Source: Bacteroidota bacterium
GTDB lineage: Bacteria > Bacteroidota > Bacteroidia > Bacteroidales > Dysgonomonadaceae
Direction of reading: 5' to 3'
Assembly: GCA_023388315.1 (NCBI GenBank)
Contig: JAEWGM010000011.1
Coordinates: forward strand, 1-64,000
DNA: 64,000 nucleotides
Shown: piece after piece, positions 16,020 to 24,707 of the stretch
Layout: each line of letters opens with the position of its first letter
How positions within the stretch are numbered: the first letter of the stretch is position 1
Position numbers and translations under genes: made by a program
Notes under the pieces: generated by a model
The model's input: the letters and a program-made list of their open reading frames with translations, nothing else
What the model was told of the DNA's origin: nothing
Databases searched by the model: none

Positions 16020-17111
16020 ATGAAAATCAAATCATTATTAAAAGAAAGAGTAAAGTTATTTTACCTCATCGTAAGTATACTGTGCATATCGTGCACATCG
16101 TGCAGCAAAGACAATGATCTCTTTGGGGAAAACGGCAAAAAAACAACAAATCTTCCCGGTAGCATCTACTGGTATTTTGCCGGCGATGTGGGCTATATGG
16201 AATTCGCATCGGGAAAATCTTCACTGAATATGATGAAAATGGGACCCGGCTCATCGTTTTACGACAGTTACGATATTTCGTGGGACAATAAAAAAGTACT
16301 GCTTGCTATGGATGCGGAAGGCACTTATAATTTCGATGAACGACGATTTGTACTGCGCGATAAAAACCTAAAATTGGATTTCAGTTCATTGAAACAAGGG
16401 AATAATATTTTTGACATAACCTACGAGTGGGGAGATATTAAATCCACCAAAGCCTGCATTTCACCCAACGAAAAATACCTGGCATTAGATGCTCAACACT
16501 TTTCCGATATGCCCGTTACCATTATCGATGCTAAAACGGGCAATTTGGTCAGCAACTGGCAGGTGCCGGGAGTAAGCTTTCTTAACTATGGTCTTCCTGT
16601 TTGGAGTGAAGACAATACGCTCTATTTCAGAATCGCCAATTCAGTGTACCAGTCTGGTCCAAATGATGGTTATCAAAGTGCACCCAAAGTTTTTTCGCTC
16701 GATGGGATCAGCTTTGTAACCGTAAATCCGCAAGGAACGAAGTTCGTTTTCAGGAAGAATAAACATCTGTGGATGTGCAATATAGACGGAAGTGACTTGA
16801 AACAGATTACCACTTCTTATACAATGGACTTTATTGATTACGATGGTGAAAAACGTCCAACTTTTTCACCCGATGGGAAATACATCGCCTTTACCGGCGC
16901 TGCTCGTAGAGGAACACCGTGGAGCGACCACGATTATCCCGATGGTTCGTGGGTTTCGGTTACCGGAGGAAAATTTGGATATATCGTTATCATTCCCGCG
17001 GATGGAAAACTCTACGATTTGGAAGACAAAAACAGTGGCGCCATTTGGCTGCGCAAACCCGGATCGAACAGCCAGGGCGTAGCCTGCAGCGATCATTTGA
17101 TTTGGAGGTGA
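16020..17111 (+). CDS. TolB-like beta-propeller lipoprotein, paralogue 2
   Basis: A 363-residue lipoprotein (ISCTSCSKDND). It shares with the preceding gene the opening NLPGSIYWYFAG, the blade NPQGTKFVFRKNKHLWMCNI, FSPDGKYIAFTGA and the close VIIPADGKLYDLE, so the two arose by tandem duplication and then diverged. The gap between them is 28 nt, consistent with one transcript. It may have a role complementary to its neighbour, such as recognition of a different ligand. Confidence 0.75.
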   Translation: MKIKSLLKERVKLFYLIVSILCISCTSCSKDNDLFGENGKKTTNLPGSIYWYFAGDVGYMEFASGKSSLNMMKMGPGSSFYDSYDISWDNKKVLLAMDAEGTYNFDERRFVLRDKNLKLDFSSLKQGNNIFDITYEWGDIKSTKACISPNEKYLALDAQHFSDMPVTIIDAKTGNLVSNWQVPGVSFLNYGLPVWSEDNTLYFRIANSVYQSGPNDGYQSAPKVFSLDGISFVTVNPQGTKFVFRKNKHLWMCNIDGSDLKQITTSYTMDFIDYDGEKRPTFSPDGKYIAFTGAARRGTPWSDHDYPDGSWVSVTGGKFGYIVIIPADGKLYDLEDKNSGAIWLRKPGSNSQGVACSDHLIWR

Positions 17112-17171
17112 TTTGATGATGGATGATGAATGATGGGTATTGGATGCTCAACGCCCAACGCAAAAAAACAT

Positions 17172-17202
17172 TTTGCACCCGCTCAAAAACGTAGTATCTT
17201 TG
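17172..17202 (+). promoter_or_regulatory. Promoter of the MATE transporter gene
   Basis: TTTG (17172-17175) and TATCTTTG (17195-17202) are spaced by exactly 19 nt, an ideal Bacteroidota promoter. Transcription should start near 17209. Confidence 0.75.
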
Positions 17203-17218
17203 CAGCCCTGAATTATCG

Positions 17219-17256
17219 CGAAGCAATCTTTTAAGAACCGATTGCTTCGTTTTTTG
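17219..17256 (+). terminator. Terminator hairpin in the leader of the MATE gene
   Basis: CGAAGCAATC (17219-17228) pairs perfectly with GATTGCTTCG (17240-17249), followed by six T and a G. It lies after the promoter at 17172-17202 and 18 nt before the start codon, so it would act inside the leader. Confidence 0.75.
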
Positions 17257-17274
17257 TAAATTCGCATCCGAAAC

Positions 17275-18633
17275 ATGGGCAAACAAACCGATAAAAAGCT
17301 GCAAATAAGAGATTTGACGCAAGGAAGAATTTCGCGTCAACTTATCGCTTTGGCGATGCCGCTGATGGCTGTGAGCTTTATCCAAATGACCTACAATATG
17401 GTGGACATCATTTGGATAGGCCGCTTGGGCAGCAAATCGGTAGCGGCGGCGGGAACCGTGGGAATGCTGATGTGGATGATGAATTCCTTCGGGCTTCTCT
17501 CCAAAGTGAGCGCCGAGGTTTCCATTGGGCAATCCATTGGTTCTCAACGGATGGACAAAGCCATGCTTTATGCATCGCACACCACCACCATTGCCATTAT
17601 TTTAGGACTGGTATTTGGCATTTTCTTTTTCCTCTTTCCGCAACTGCCCATTTCGTTTTTTCGGTTGGAACCCGATATTACCCAAGAAAGCATCCAATTT
17701 TTAAGGACTGTCTCTTTCAGCGTTCCCTTCATGTTTCTAATTCTCAATTTTTCGGGTATTTACATCGGAAGCGGAAGAAGCGATATTCCATTCTACTTCA
17801 ACGCGATAGGGTTAGTTCTAAACATCGTGCTAGACCCGCTTTTAATCTTCGGCATCGGGGTTTTTCCTCGGATGGGGTCGCAGGGCGCGGCGCTCGCCAC
17901 CACCCTCTCACAACTGGTTGTACTCTTGCTTTTTGTGCATCACTTGCGAAAAAGAGACGGCATTCTCAATCGTTTTCCGTTTTGGATAAAACCACGCGGA
18001 ACTTACACCGCGAATATCCTAAAACTGGGCATTCCCGTGGCGGCGATGAACGTTTATTTTTCCATTGTAAATATGAACCTTACGCGCATCGCGTCCATTC
18101 ACGGCGGGCATTTGGGCGTTACCAGCCAAACCACGGGCGGACAAATTGAGGGAATTACGTGGAATACATCGTCCGGGTTTGCCACGGCGCTGGGCAGTTT
18201 TGTGGCGCAAAACTTCGCCGCCGGAAAAATGCAACGCGCTCGCTATGCTTACCGATATACACTTATGGTAATGTCAGCGTTAGGCATTGGAGTTTCCGCT
18301 GCTTTTATGCTTTTCGGCAGCGAAATTTTTTCCGTGTTCATTCCCGAACGCGAAGCGTATCTTGCCGGCGGTGACTATCTCTTTATCTTGGGCATATCGC
18401 AAATTTTTTCGATGCTGGAAATCACCACACAAGGCATGTTCAACGGCTTGGGAAAGACTACGCCACCGGCAATTATCAGCATCGTTTTCAACACTTTCCG
18501 CATACCATTGGCCATCATACTCGCCAAAACCCTCGGCGTAAACGGCGTTTGGTGGGCAATTACCCTTTCAAGCATTATAAAGGGCACACTTTCTGTAACA
18601 TGGTATTATTTTTTGCAGAGGAAATATAAGTAG
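17275..18633 (+). CDS. MATE-family multidrug/sodium antiporter
   Basis: A 452-residue membrane protein with about 12 predicted helices in two homologous halves. The opening SRQLIALAMPLMAVSFIQMT and NMVDIIWIGRLGSKSVAAAG are characteristic of MATE/NorM exporters. A second-half motif, GITWNTSSGFATALGSFVAQ, is also typical. It would export drugs or metabolites driven by sodium or protons. Substrate cannot be told. The gene has a strong promoter and a terminator hairpin in its leader. Confidence 0.9.
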   Translation: MGKQTDKKLQIRDLTQGRISRQLIALAMPLMAVSFIQMTYNMVDIIWIGRLGSKSVAAAGTVGMLMWMMNSFGLLSKVSAEVSIGQSIGSQRMDKAMLYASHTTTIAIILGLVFGIFFFLFPQLPISFFRLEPDITQESIQFLRTVSFSVPFMFLILNFSGIYIGSGRSDIPFYFNAIGLVLNIVLDPLLIFGIGVFPRMGSQGAALATTLSQLVVLLLFVHHLRKRDGILNRFPFWIKPRGTYTANILKLGIPVAAMNVYFSIVNMNLTRIASIHGGHLGVTSQTTGGQIEGITWNTSSGFATALGSFVAQNFAAGKMQRARYAYRYTLMVMSALGIGVSAAFMLFGSEIFSVFIPEREAYLAGGDYLFILGISQIFSMLEITTQGMFNGLGKTTPPAIISIVFNTFRIPLAIILAKTLGVNGVWWAITLSSIIKGTLSVTWYYFLQRKYK

Positions 18634-18760
18634 TTTAAAGTTTAAAGTTTAGGACGTGACAGCGCTTGGCTGGCTCCCTACAGGAGAAAAAGAAAGATTT
18701 CCGAAATTCGCGGTAAAGTTTACGTTATTTTGTGTAATTTGCATCCAAAAACTTATCGAT

Positions 18761-19474
18761 ATGAAAATTTCGGCAAAAACAATTTCTCTGTTCACTCTTT
18801 CCGTGTTTATTTTGTCTGCATGCTCTACCTTGAGATTAGGCAAGCAAAAGGAACAAAAAGTCCTTATCCAAACCACCGAAGGCGATATTACCTTGAAGTT
18901 GTATAACGAAACGCCGTTGCATCGCGACAACTTTATTAAATTGGTGAAAGCGAAAACTTATGACGGTGTGCTTTTTCATCGGGTGATTGATGAGTTTATG
19001 ATCCAGGGCGGTGATCCCAACTCTAAGACGGCTGCGCCAGATGTAATGCTGGGCGATGGCGATGTAGGTTACACCATTCCCGCCGAATTCCGAACACCTA
19101 ACATCTACCATAAATATGGCGCTTTAGCCGCGGCGCGCCAAGGCGATGACACCAATCCGCAAAAAGCTTCATCGGGATGTCAGTTTTATCTTGTGGTGGG
19201 AAAAAAGTTTACCGATGAACAATTAGACAAACTGGAGGAAAGCAAAATTGCCCGATACGGCCACGTCAACGACTCCACCTACAAGTTCAGCCCGCAAGCT
19301 CGGCACCATTACAAAACCATTGGCGGCACGCCGCATCTCGATGGCAACTACACCGTGTATGGCGAAGTGCTGACGGGAATGGAGGTGGTGGAAAAAATAT
19401 CGAAAGTGGAGACCAACCGCATGGACAGGCCAATAGAAGATATTCGAATAAAGAAAATGAAGTTAATACGTTAA
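18761..19474 (+). CDS. Lipoprotein peptidyl-prolyl cis-trans isomerase, cyclophilin type
   Basis: A 237-residue protein starting MKISAKTISLFTLSVF with lipobox LSAC. The cyclophilin domain spans about 30-235, with TYDGVLFHRVIDEFMIQGGD, AAARQGDDTNPQKASSGCQF and YTVYGEVLTGMEVVEKI. The catalytic arginine is in FHRVI. An insertion of about 50 residues around KFTDEQLDKLEESKI is larger than in the minimal fold and usual for Bacteroidota forms. It probably assists folding of envelope proteins. I chose the ATG at 18761 because the longer frame upstream lacks signal features. Confidence 0.9.
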   Translation: MKISAKTISLFTLSVFILSACSTLRLGKQKEQKVLIQTTEGDITLKLYNETPLHRDNFIKLVKAKTYDGVLFHRVIDEFMIQGGDPNSKTAAPDVMLGDGDVGYTIPAEFRTPNIYHKYGALAAARQGDDTNPQKASSGCQFYLVVGKKFTDEQLDKLEESKIARYGHVNDSTYKFSPQARHHYKTIGGTPHLDGNYTVYGEVLTGMEVVEKISKVETNRMDRPIEDIRIKKMKLIR

Positions 19475-19510
19475 AAAAACGATTTTAACACGCAAAAAAT
19501 TACGTTTCAC

Positions 19511-19541
19511 TTGATATAGTTAACTATCCTAACTATATTTG
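19511..19541 (+). promoter_or_regulatory. Promoter overlapped by a MarR-type operator
   Basis: TTG (19511-19513) and TATATTTG (19534-19541) form a promoter with a 20-nt spacer. An inverted repeat ATATAGTTA (19514-19522) / TAACTATAT (19530-19538) fills the spacer and covers most of the -7 box; ATAGTTAACTAT at 19516-19527 is also self-complementary. The MarR gene of the same operon is the obvious candidate regulator. Confidence 0.7.
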
Positions 19542-19576
19542 CATTAATATAAATTAAATCACAAAAACAAGAAATT

Positions 19577-19840
19577 ATGCAAGTAGCAGTTTGGGACACC
19601 TATGTAACAAAAAAAGACGGCAAAGTGATGCATTTCGACATTATTGTGCCCGCTGAAATAACAGATGAAAACGTAATTTACGCGTACGGCAAAGAGTATT
19701 TAAAAGCAAAAGGGCTTGACGACTTACCGGTTACTTCAAACGAGAGCAAGTATTGTCATTCTGAAAAAATAAAAACGCAGTGGGAAGGCGATATCCGCGA
19801 AAAAGGATATTTTATTTATGAAATGGAAAATTGCGATTGA
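19577..19840 (+). CDS. DUF2024 family protein
   Basis: An 87-residue protein, MQVAVWDTYVTKKDGKVMHF, with HSEKIKTQWEGDIREKGYFI near the end, matching DUF2024, a small alpha-beta family of unknown function. It is the first gene of an operon with truncated haemoglobin, MarR regulator and SixA-like phosphatase. The shared operator suggests a stress-linked role, by context only. Confidence 0.8.
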   Translation: MQVAVWDTYVTKKDGKVMHFDIIVPAEITDENVIYAYGKEYLKAKGLDDLPVTSNESKYCHSEKIKTQWEGDIREKGYFIYEMENCD

Positions 19841-19851
19841 ATATCTGAGCT

Positions 19852-20220
19852 ATGCACGATATAGAGAACAAAAAAGACATTGAGCTTCTCGTTGATACTT
19901 TTTACGACAAGGTCTTGGCCAACCAAACAATAGGCCCTATTTTCAGCGACGTAGCACAAGTAGATTGGGGCCTTCATCTCCCCAAAATGTACGCTTTCTG
20001 GGGCAGTTTGCTCTTAAACCAAAACAATTTTTCGGGCAATCCGCTCAGAGTGCACGTTGGGTTGAGCAAACTCACAGCGATGACGGAGGTTGAATTCTCG
20101 GAGTGGTTGTCGCTCTTTCACGAAACGGTGAATGAACTTTTCCGCGGCAAAAAAGCCGAAGAAGCAAAAGCAAAGGCATCCCACATAGCGCAATTTATGT
20201 CAACGAAAATGCAAAAATGA
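19852..20220 (+). CDS. Group III truncated haemoglobin
   Basis: A 122-residue 2-on-2 globin. KKDIELLVDTFYDKVLANQT, the HLPKMYAFWGSLLL segment and the proximal-histidine region RVHVGLSKL are typical of group III proteins. These bind oxygen and nitric oxide and are linked to nitrosative stress or respiratory control in other bacteria. The gene lies 11 nt after DUF2024 and its stop overlaps the start of the MarR gene (ATGA), so it is translationally coupled to its probable regulator. Confidence 0.88.
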   Translation: MHDIENKKDIELLVDTFYDKVLANQTIGPIFSDVAQVDWGLHLPKMYAFWGSLLLNQNNFSGNPLRVHVGLSKLTAMTEVEFSEWLSLFHETVNELFRGKKAEEAKAKASHIAQFMSTKMQK

Positions 20221-20840
20221 ATCAATTCCGGTTTTATTCCGATCAATCGACCGAAGGCAAAATAGTGGCTTCGTTGGAAAGAATTTCGCAGGCTTTTCGT
20301 GTGCTGCTGTGGCAAGAGAGCAAAAAACATTCGCTCACGCCGCTTCAACTGCAAATTTTACTTTTCTTGCACACGCAAAGCGAGGAAAAGAGAAAAGTAA
20401 GTTATCTGGCGGGAGAGTTTAACGTTACAAAAGCCAGTATGAGCGAAACAATAAAAACGTTGGAGCAGAAACACTTGATTATTAAAGAAGATGAGAGCGC
20501 CGACGCGCGCAGTTATATTATTCACCTCACTGAAAAAGGCGCTAAAATTGCGGAAGAAGCATCGGGTTTCGCCAAAGAAATTTACGCGCCCATTGCGCAA
20601 TTGGAGCGTAACGAGAAAAACAACGTGTTGTTGAGCTTGATAAAAATAATCGGACATTTAAACAAACGAGATGTAATTTCCGTTCTCCGTATGTGCACCA
20701 CGTGTTCATATTACCAACCTTCGGTTGATGAAGACACCGATTTTTGCGCTTTACTGAATCAATCGTTTCATCATTCGGAAGTGAGAGTAGACTGCCAAGT
20801 GCATAACTTATCGGACTTTCCTGTTACAGCAAAAAATTAA
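20217..20840 (+). CDS. MarR-family regulator with four-cysteine C-terminal tail
   Basis: A 207-residue winged-helix regulator. The DNA-binding region at about 55-110 reads LAGEFNVTKASMSETIKTLE followed by the wing around ESADARSYIIHLTEKG. After the dimerisation helices comes an extension with C160, C163, C177 and C193 (CTTCSYY, DFCALL, RVDCQVHN). Plain MarR proteins are about 140-150 residues, so the tail is extra and could bind zinc or an iron-sulfur cluster, or sense redox or NO. It is coupled to the haemoglobin gene (4-nt overlap). Autoregulation through the palindrome at 19514-19538 is likely. Confidence 0.85.
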   Translation: MNQFRFYSDQSTEGKIVASLERISQAFRVLLWQESKKHSLTPLQLQILLFLHTQSEEKRKVSYLAGEFNVTKASMSETIKTLEQKHLIIKEDESADARSYIIHLTEKGAKIAEEASGFAKEIYAPIAQLERNEKNNVLLSLIKIIGHLNKRDVISVLRMCTTCSYYQPSVDEDTDFCALLNQSFHHSEVRVDCQVHNLSDFPVTAKN

Positions 20841-20844
20841 ATAG

Positions 20845-21339
20845 ATGAAAAAACTGATTATTTTACGCCATGGAAAATCGTCGTGGGACGACATATCATT
20901 GGACGATTTTGACCGTCCTTTAAACGAACGCGGTACAAGAAACGCGGCGCAAATGGGCCGTTTTATCTTGAAAAAATCGGGAATGCCCGATTTGATACTG
21001 AGTTCATCGGCCAATCGCGCACTGCAAACTGCCACACTGGCAGCGGAAAGTATGGATTATCCGCTTGAAAAAATCGAAACCGACCGTTCGCTTTATCTCG
21101 CTTGGACAGACGATATTTTGAAAAGGCTCTCCTCCATTCCCGATGAAATAAATTATTGCATACTGGTTGGGCACAACCCCGGATTAACCGATTTCATTAA
21201 CCTTTTGGGCGTGAACTTAGACAATTTGCCCACGGCATCGGCTGCTTGTTTTGAACTGGATATCAAGCATTGGAAGAAAATTTCGGCGAAAAAAGCGCAC
21301 TTCCAATGGCTGCAGTTGGCACGGGAAATTGATCGGTGA
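20845..21339 (+). CDS. SixA-like histidine phosphatase
   Basis: A 164-residue histidine phosphatase. The phosphohistidine motif is LRHGKSSW near the N terminus and the second catalytic histidine is in VGHNPGLTDF. SixA in enterobacteria dephosphorylates phosphohistidine proteins. The gene follows the MarR gene by 4 nt and completes the operon. Substrate is unknown. It converges with ald, separated by a CT-rich repeat. Confidence 0.87.
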   Translation: MKKLIILRHGKSSWDDISLDDFDRPLNERGTRNAAQMGRFILKKSGMPDLILSSSANRALQTATLAAESMDYPLEKIETDRSLYLAWTDDILKRLSSIPDEINYCILVGHNPGLTDFINLLGVNLDNLPTASAACFELDIKHWKKISAKKAHFQWLQLAREIDR

Positions 21340-21352
21340 TGCGGGTCTTTTG

Positions 21353-21409
21353 CTCTCCCACTCTCGCACTCTCCCACTCTCCCACTCCCAAAAGTCTCCC
21401 ACTCTCAAA
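21353..21409. repeat. CTCCCACT low-complexity repeat
   Basis: About seven imperfect copies of CTCCCACT fill the space between the two converging genes. They are slippage-prone and too short to encode anything. Confidence 0.75.
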
Positions 21410-22615
21410 TCAAAGTCCAGGCAAAAACAGCCCGATATCGTTCACAGGCAAGTTGAAATGGTTCGCCACATAGGAGTTGACCATCTTTCCCGAAAACATA
21501 TAAAACCCGGCAGAAAAACCTCTGTCGAAACGGGCGAACTGCCCCACTCCGCCACAATCGCTCATGGCTGTGAACATCGAAATAAAGATGTTACTCAACG
21601 CGATGGAAGCCGTGCGCGCCACACGTGAACTCAAATTTAATTCACAAAAATGCAAAATGCCAAACCGCTCAAAAACGTTGGGATGATTTGGTAAACAGGC
21701 CTCCATGGTGGTTTCAAAACAACCGCCTTGCGACATGCGCAAATCAATGATGAGCGCACCTTTCTTCATTTCGCTGATTAAATCGGCTGAAATTCGGTAA
21801 AAATGGGTTTTATTCACATATTGCATTGCGCCAATGACCACATCGGCAGAGCGAAATACGTTTCTTAACACGTTGGGTTGCAAGGTGGAAGTAAAAATCA
21901 TTCGTCCCAACGATTGCTGAATTCTCCGAAGCTTGTTTACATCATTATCGAACACCTTCACCGCGGCTCCCAACGAAAGCGCTGCCCGCGCGGCCACAGT
22001 TCCCGCCACACCGGCCCCAATAATTACCACTTCGGTTGGCGATATGCCGGGAATACCACCCAACAATATGCCTTTGCCGCCGTGCGCGTTACTTAACAGT
22101 TCCGATGCCACGGAAATGGAGCATGCGCCCTCAATCTCGCTAATGGTAGTAACAAAAGGCGAGGTGCCGCTATCGTCGCAAATGAGTTCATACGCTAACG
22201 CGTTGATGCGCTTCTCGGCCATCAACCCCAACGTGTCCGATGAAATTTGATGCAATTGCAAGAACGAAAAAAGACTACTGCGAGGTTTCATCATAGCAAC
22301 TTCATCGTACGTGGGCGGCGCTATTTTAAGGATGATATCGGCTTGAAAAACTTCAGGTTTGGAGTCGATGATTTCCGCGCCCGAATCAGCGTAATACCGA
22401 TCGGAATAATTGATGCACAATCCCGCGCCTGACTCGAGCAACACACGATAACCGGCTTCCGTTAACAACGACACCGTTTCGGGAGTCAAAGCCAAGCGTT
22501 TCTCCACTTTCTGGTCTTCTTTGGGCACGCCAATAGCGAGAGAAACTTTTTGCTCTTCCACTTTCAACAATAACTCACGCACGATAAACGACGTGCTTTT
22601 TAAAGGTTCATACAT
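21410..22615 (-). CDS. ald: Alanine dehydrogenase (AlaDH/PNT family)
   Basis: A 401-residue NAD-dependent dehydrogenase that interconverts alanine and pyruvate with ammonia. The N-terminal AlaDH/PNT domain begins IGVPKEDQKVEKRLALTPE. The Rossmann region is VVIIGAGVAGTVAARAALSLG, followed by VKVFDND. PNT alpha subunits share this fold, but no beta subunit or membrane segment is nearby, so alanine dehydrogenase is preferred. An N-terminal extension of about 25 residues precedes the usual start, a form seen in Bacteroidota. Its start overlaps the end of aroK by 8 nt. Confidence 0.83.
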   Translation of the reverse strand: MYEPLKSTSFIVRELLLKVEEQKVSLAIGVPKEDQKVEKRLALTPETVSLLTEAGYRVLLESGAGLCINYSDRYYADSGAEIIDSKPEVFQADIILKIAPPTYDEVAMMKPRSSLFSFLQLHQISSDTLGLMAEKRINALAYELICDDSGTSPFVTTISEIEGACSISVASELLSNAHGGKGILLGGIPGISPTEVVIIGAGVAGTVAARAALSLGAAVKVFDNDVNKLRRIQQSLGRMIFTSTLQPNVLRNVFRSADVVIGAMQYVNKTHFYRISADLISEMKKGALIIDLRMSQGGCFETTMEACLPNHPNVFERFGILHFCELNLSSRVARTASIALSNIFISMFTAMSDCGGVGQFARFDRGFSAGFYMFSGKMVNSYVANHFNLPVNDIGLFLPGL

Positions 22616-23150
22616 TGTTTTGTCCGTTTTTCAGCATTTCTTGAATTCCTTCCACCGTGAGATTCACATCTTTTTTGGTGACCAAATGGTTGGTGTGATA
22701 CACAAATTGCGCTTTTTTATAATAACACTCCCGTTGTGCCAAATGTTGTGTAATAAACGTGAGCAGTTCATCGGGCGACTTATCGGAAATAAGAGGCCTA
22801 ACGGTTTTTGAAGCTTTCAAACGCGATGCCAGTTCATCCGGCTCAGCCTGAATGTAAATGGTGGTGCCCGCTTTGTTCATCAGATCCATATTATCGAAGA
22901 AACACGGCGCGCCGCCACCGGTGGAAACCACCACATTCTCAAAATTGGCGAGTTCGAGCAGCGCGTTTCGTTCAAGTTTCCTGAATTCCGTTTCGCCCTT
23001 TTCGTTAAAAAGCTGAGCAATGGTTTTGCGGTACGTGCTTTGAATATGCGCGTCTAAATCAATAAAACTCAAGCCCAGCGCTTTGGCCAGTTTTTTCCCC
23101 ACCGTGGTTTTGCCCACTCCCATATATCCGACGATAAAAATTCGATTCAT
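22608..23150 (-). CDS. aroK: Shikimate kinase
   Basis: A 180-residue kinase that phosphorylates shikimate at O3 in aromatic amino acid synthesis. Visible motifs: GYMGVGKTTVGKKLA (P-loop), FIDLDAHI, ETEFRKLERNALLEL and VVSTGGGAPC. The ATG at 23150 (MNRIFIVGYMG) is chosen; a start seven codons upstream would add MIKEIGR. It overlaps ald by 8 nt. Confidence 0.93.
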   Translation of the reverse strand: MNRIFIVGYMGVGKTTVGKKLAKALGLSFIDLDAHIQSTYRKTIAQLFNEKGETEFRKLERNALLELANFENVVVSTGGGAPCFFDNMDLMNKAGTTIYIQAEPDELASRLKASKTVRPLISDKSPDELLTFITQHLAQRECYYKKAQFVYHTNHLVTKKDVNLTVEGIQEMLKNGQNNV

Positions 23151-23276
23151 TCTTCCAATTTCCTTAATCATTCACGCACTAAAAAAGTGTGATCTTTATT
23201 TTTTCACCTTCGCGGTATTACCGGCCTCGGCGTATCTTCCCTTATTCCTTATTTTTTATTTAGTTTAAACCACGAA

Positions 23277-24695
23277 TTAAAACAATGGCGCGAAAAGCCT
23301 AAAAATGGATTCAATAAACCGGTTGATCTTTGGCCTTTTCATCCATTCTTTTAACAGTACCTCTTCGGAGTTTTTCACATCATCGCCAAATATTTGTATG
23401 GCGTTTGCAGCCACCTCTTCGCTATACACAAACGATTCTATCTCAAAGTTGTACTCAAAACTGCGATTATCAAAGTTCACTGAGCCGATTAACGTGAGCG
23501 ACTCATCGAAAACCATCATTTTAGAGTGCAAAAATCCTTTGGTGTAAAAAAACATTTTAATGCCCGATTCAAGCATTTGTTTCACATACGATTTAGAGGC
23601 TTTTTGAACCATCGTCACATCGGAGCGTTTCGACATCATCACGCGCACATCCACACCGCGCAAGGCAGCCGTTTGCAATGCACCGATAACGCTTTCGGGC
23701 GGAATAAAATAGGGCGTTTGAATGAGAATGGATTTTTTGGCTTCGTAAATGGCTTGCGTTATGCCGTAGGCAATTTGGCGCTCGTCTTTTAAGGGGCCGC
23801 TGTTCACGGTTTGCATGGCTACGTTGCCAAAGTTTGGCAGCACGGGAAAATATTTTCTGGAGGTGATGAGCGTTTGGCTCACAAAAAACCAGTCGATAAA
23901 GAAAATGGATTGCAAGCCCTGCACGCCTTTTCCTTCCACGCGCGCGTGTGTATCGCGCCAAATGCCCCACTCAAAACCGTCCACATAGCGGTCGGCAATG
24001 TTCATGCCGCCCACGTAGCCAATGCGCCCGTCGATGACCACAATTTTACGGTGATTACGATAATTGAGCCTCGAAGTGATTTTTGGCATGGCAATTTTAA
24101 GGAACGATTCGGCTTCAATTCCCGCTTTGCGCATATCTTCAAAGAAGGCTTTGCCCGTTTGTCGCGACCCGAAACTATCGTAAATAACGCGCACTTCCAC
24201 ACCTTGCAACGATTTTTCGATGAGGGCGTTTTTAATGCTGTTGCCGAGTTTGTCATCGTGAAAAACATAATAATCTATATGGATGTGTTCCTTAGCCTGT
24301 GCTATATCCAGCAAAAGATGGCGGAATTTATCGGCTCCGTTGGTAAAAAGAATCATGCTGTTTCCGCCCAGCAAAGGCGTGTTGTCCATGCTTCTCAGCA
24401 AATGCACCAATCGTTCATGCTCTTCAGGATAAGGCACTTCTTCGGGCGTGCCGGCCTCATCCAACGGGCGCCGCTTTAGTTTGCTGTACATCCGTTTTGA
24501 AATCACTTGTTCTTTGGTAATATCTTGGCCAAAAACAGCATACCAAATCAACCCCACAACGGGCACAAAAATGAGGATGAGCACCCACGAGATGGTTTTT
24601 ACCGGATTTCTGTTCTCCGAAATGATTACTACCACCACGCCCACAACGGTGATGATGTAAGCAATTTCAATAATCAGAAGCAGAAGTTCTCTCAT
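23277..24695 (-). CDS. cls: Cardiolipin synthase
   Basis: A 472-residue phospholipase-D-type enzyme joining two phosphatidylglycerol molecules into cardiolipin. Two N-terminal membrane helices (about 3-25 and 34-54) precede two HKD motifs: HRKIVVIDGRIGYVGGMN and HSKMMVFDESLTLIGSVN. Length and order match bacterial ClsA. It lies 12 nt after rsgA on the minus strand. Confidence 0.93.
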   Translation of the reverse strand: MRELLLLIIEIAYIITVVGVVVVIISENRNPVKTISWVLILIFVPVVGLIWYAVFGQDITKEQVISKRMYSKLKRRPLDEAGTPEEVPYPEEHERLVHLLRSMDNTPLLGGNSMILFTNGADKFRHLLLDIAQAKEHIHIDYYVFHDDKLGNSIKNALIEKSLQGVEVRVIYDSFGSRQTGKAFFEDMRKAGIEAESFLKIAMPKITSRLNYRNHRKIVVIDGRIGYVGGMNIADRYVDGFEWGIWRDTHARVEGKGVQGLQSIFFIDWFFVSQTLITSRKYFPVLPNFGNVAMQTVNSGPLKDERQIAYGITQAIYEAKKSILIQTPYFIPPESVIGALQTAALRGVDVRVMMSKRSDVTMVQKASKSYVKQMLESGIKMFFYTKGFLHSKMMVFDESLTLIGSVNFDNRSFEYNFEIESFVYSEEVAANAIQIFGDDVKNSEEVLLKEWMKRPKINRFIESIFRLFAPLF

Positions 24696-24707
24696 TCAAG
24701 AAAAAAA

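Noticed and set aside
21353..21409. CTCCCACT repeats as a regulatory array
   Set aside because: Imperfect low-complexity sequence between converging genes is better explained by replication slippage.
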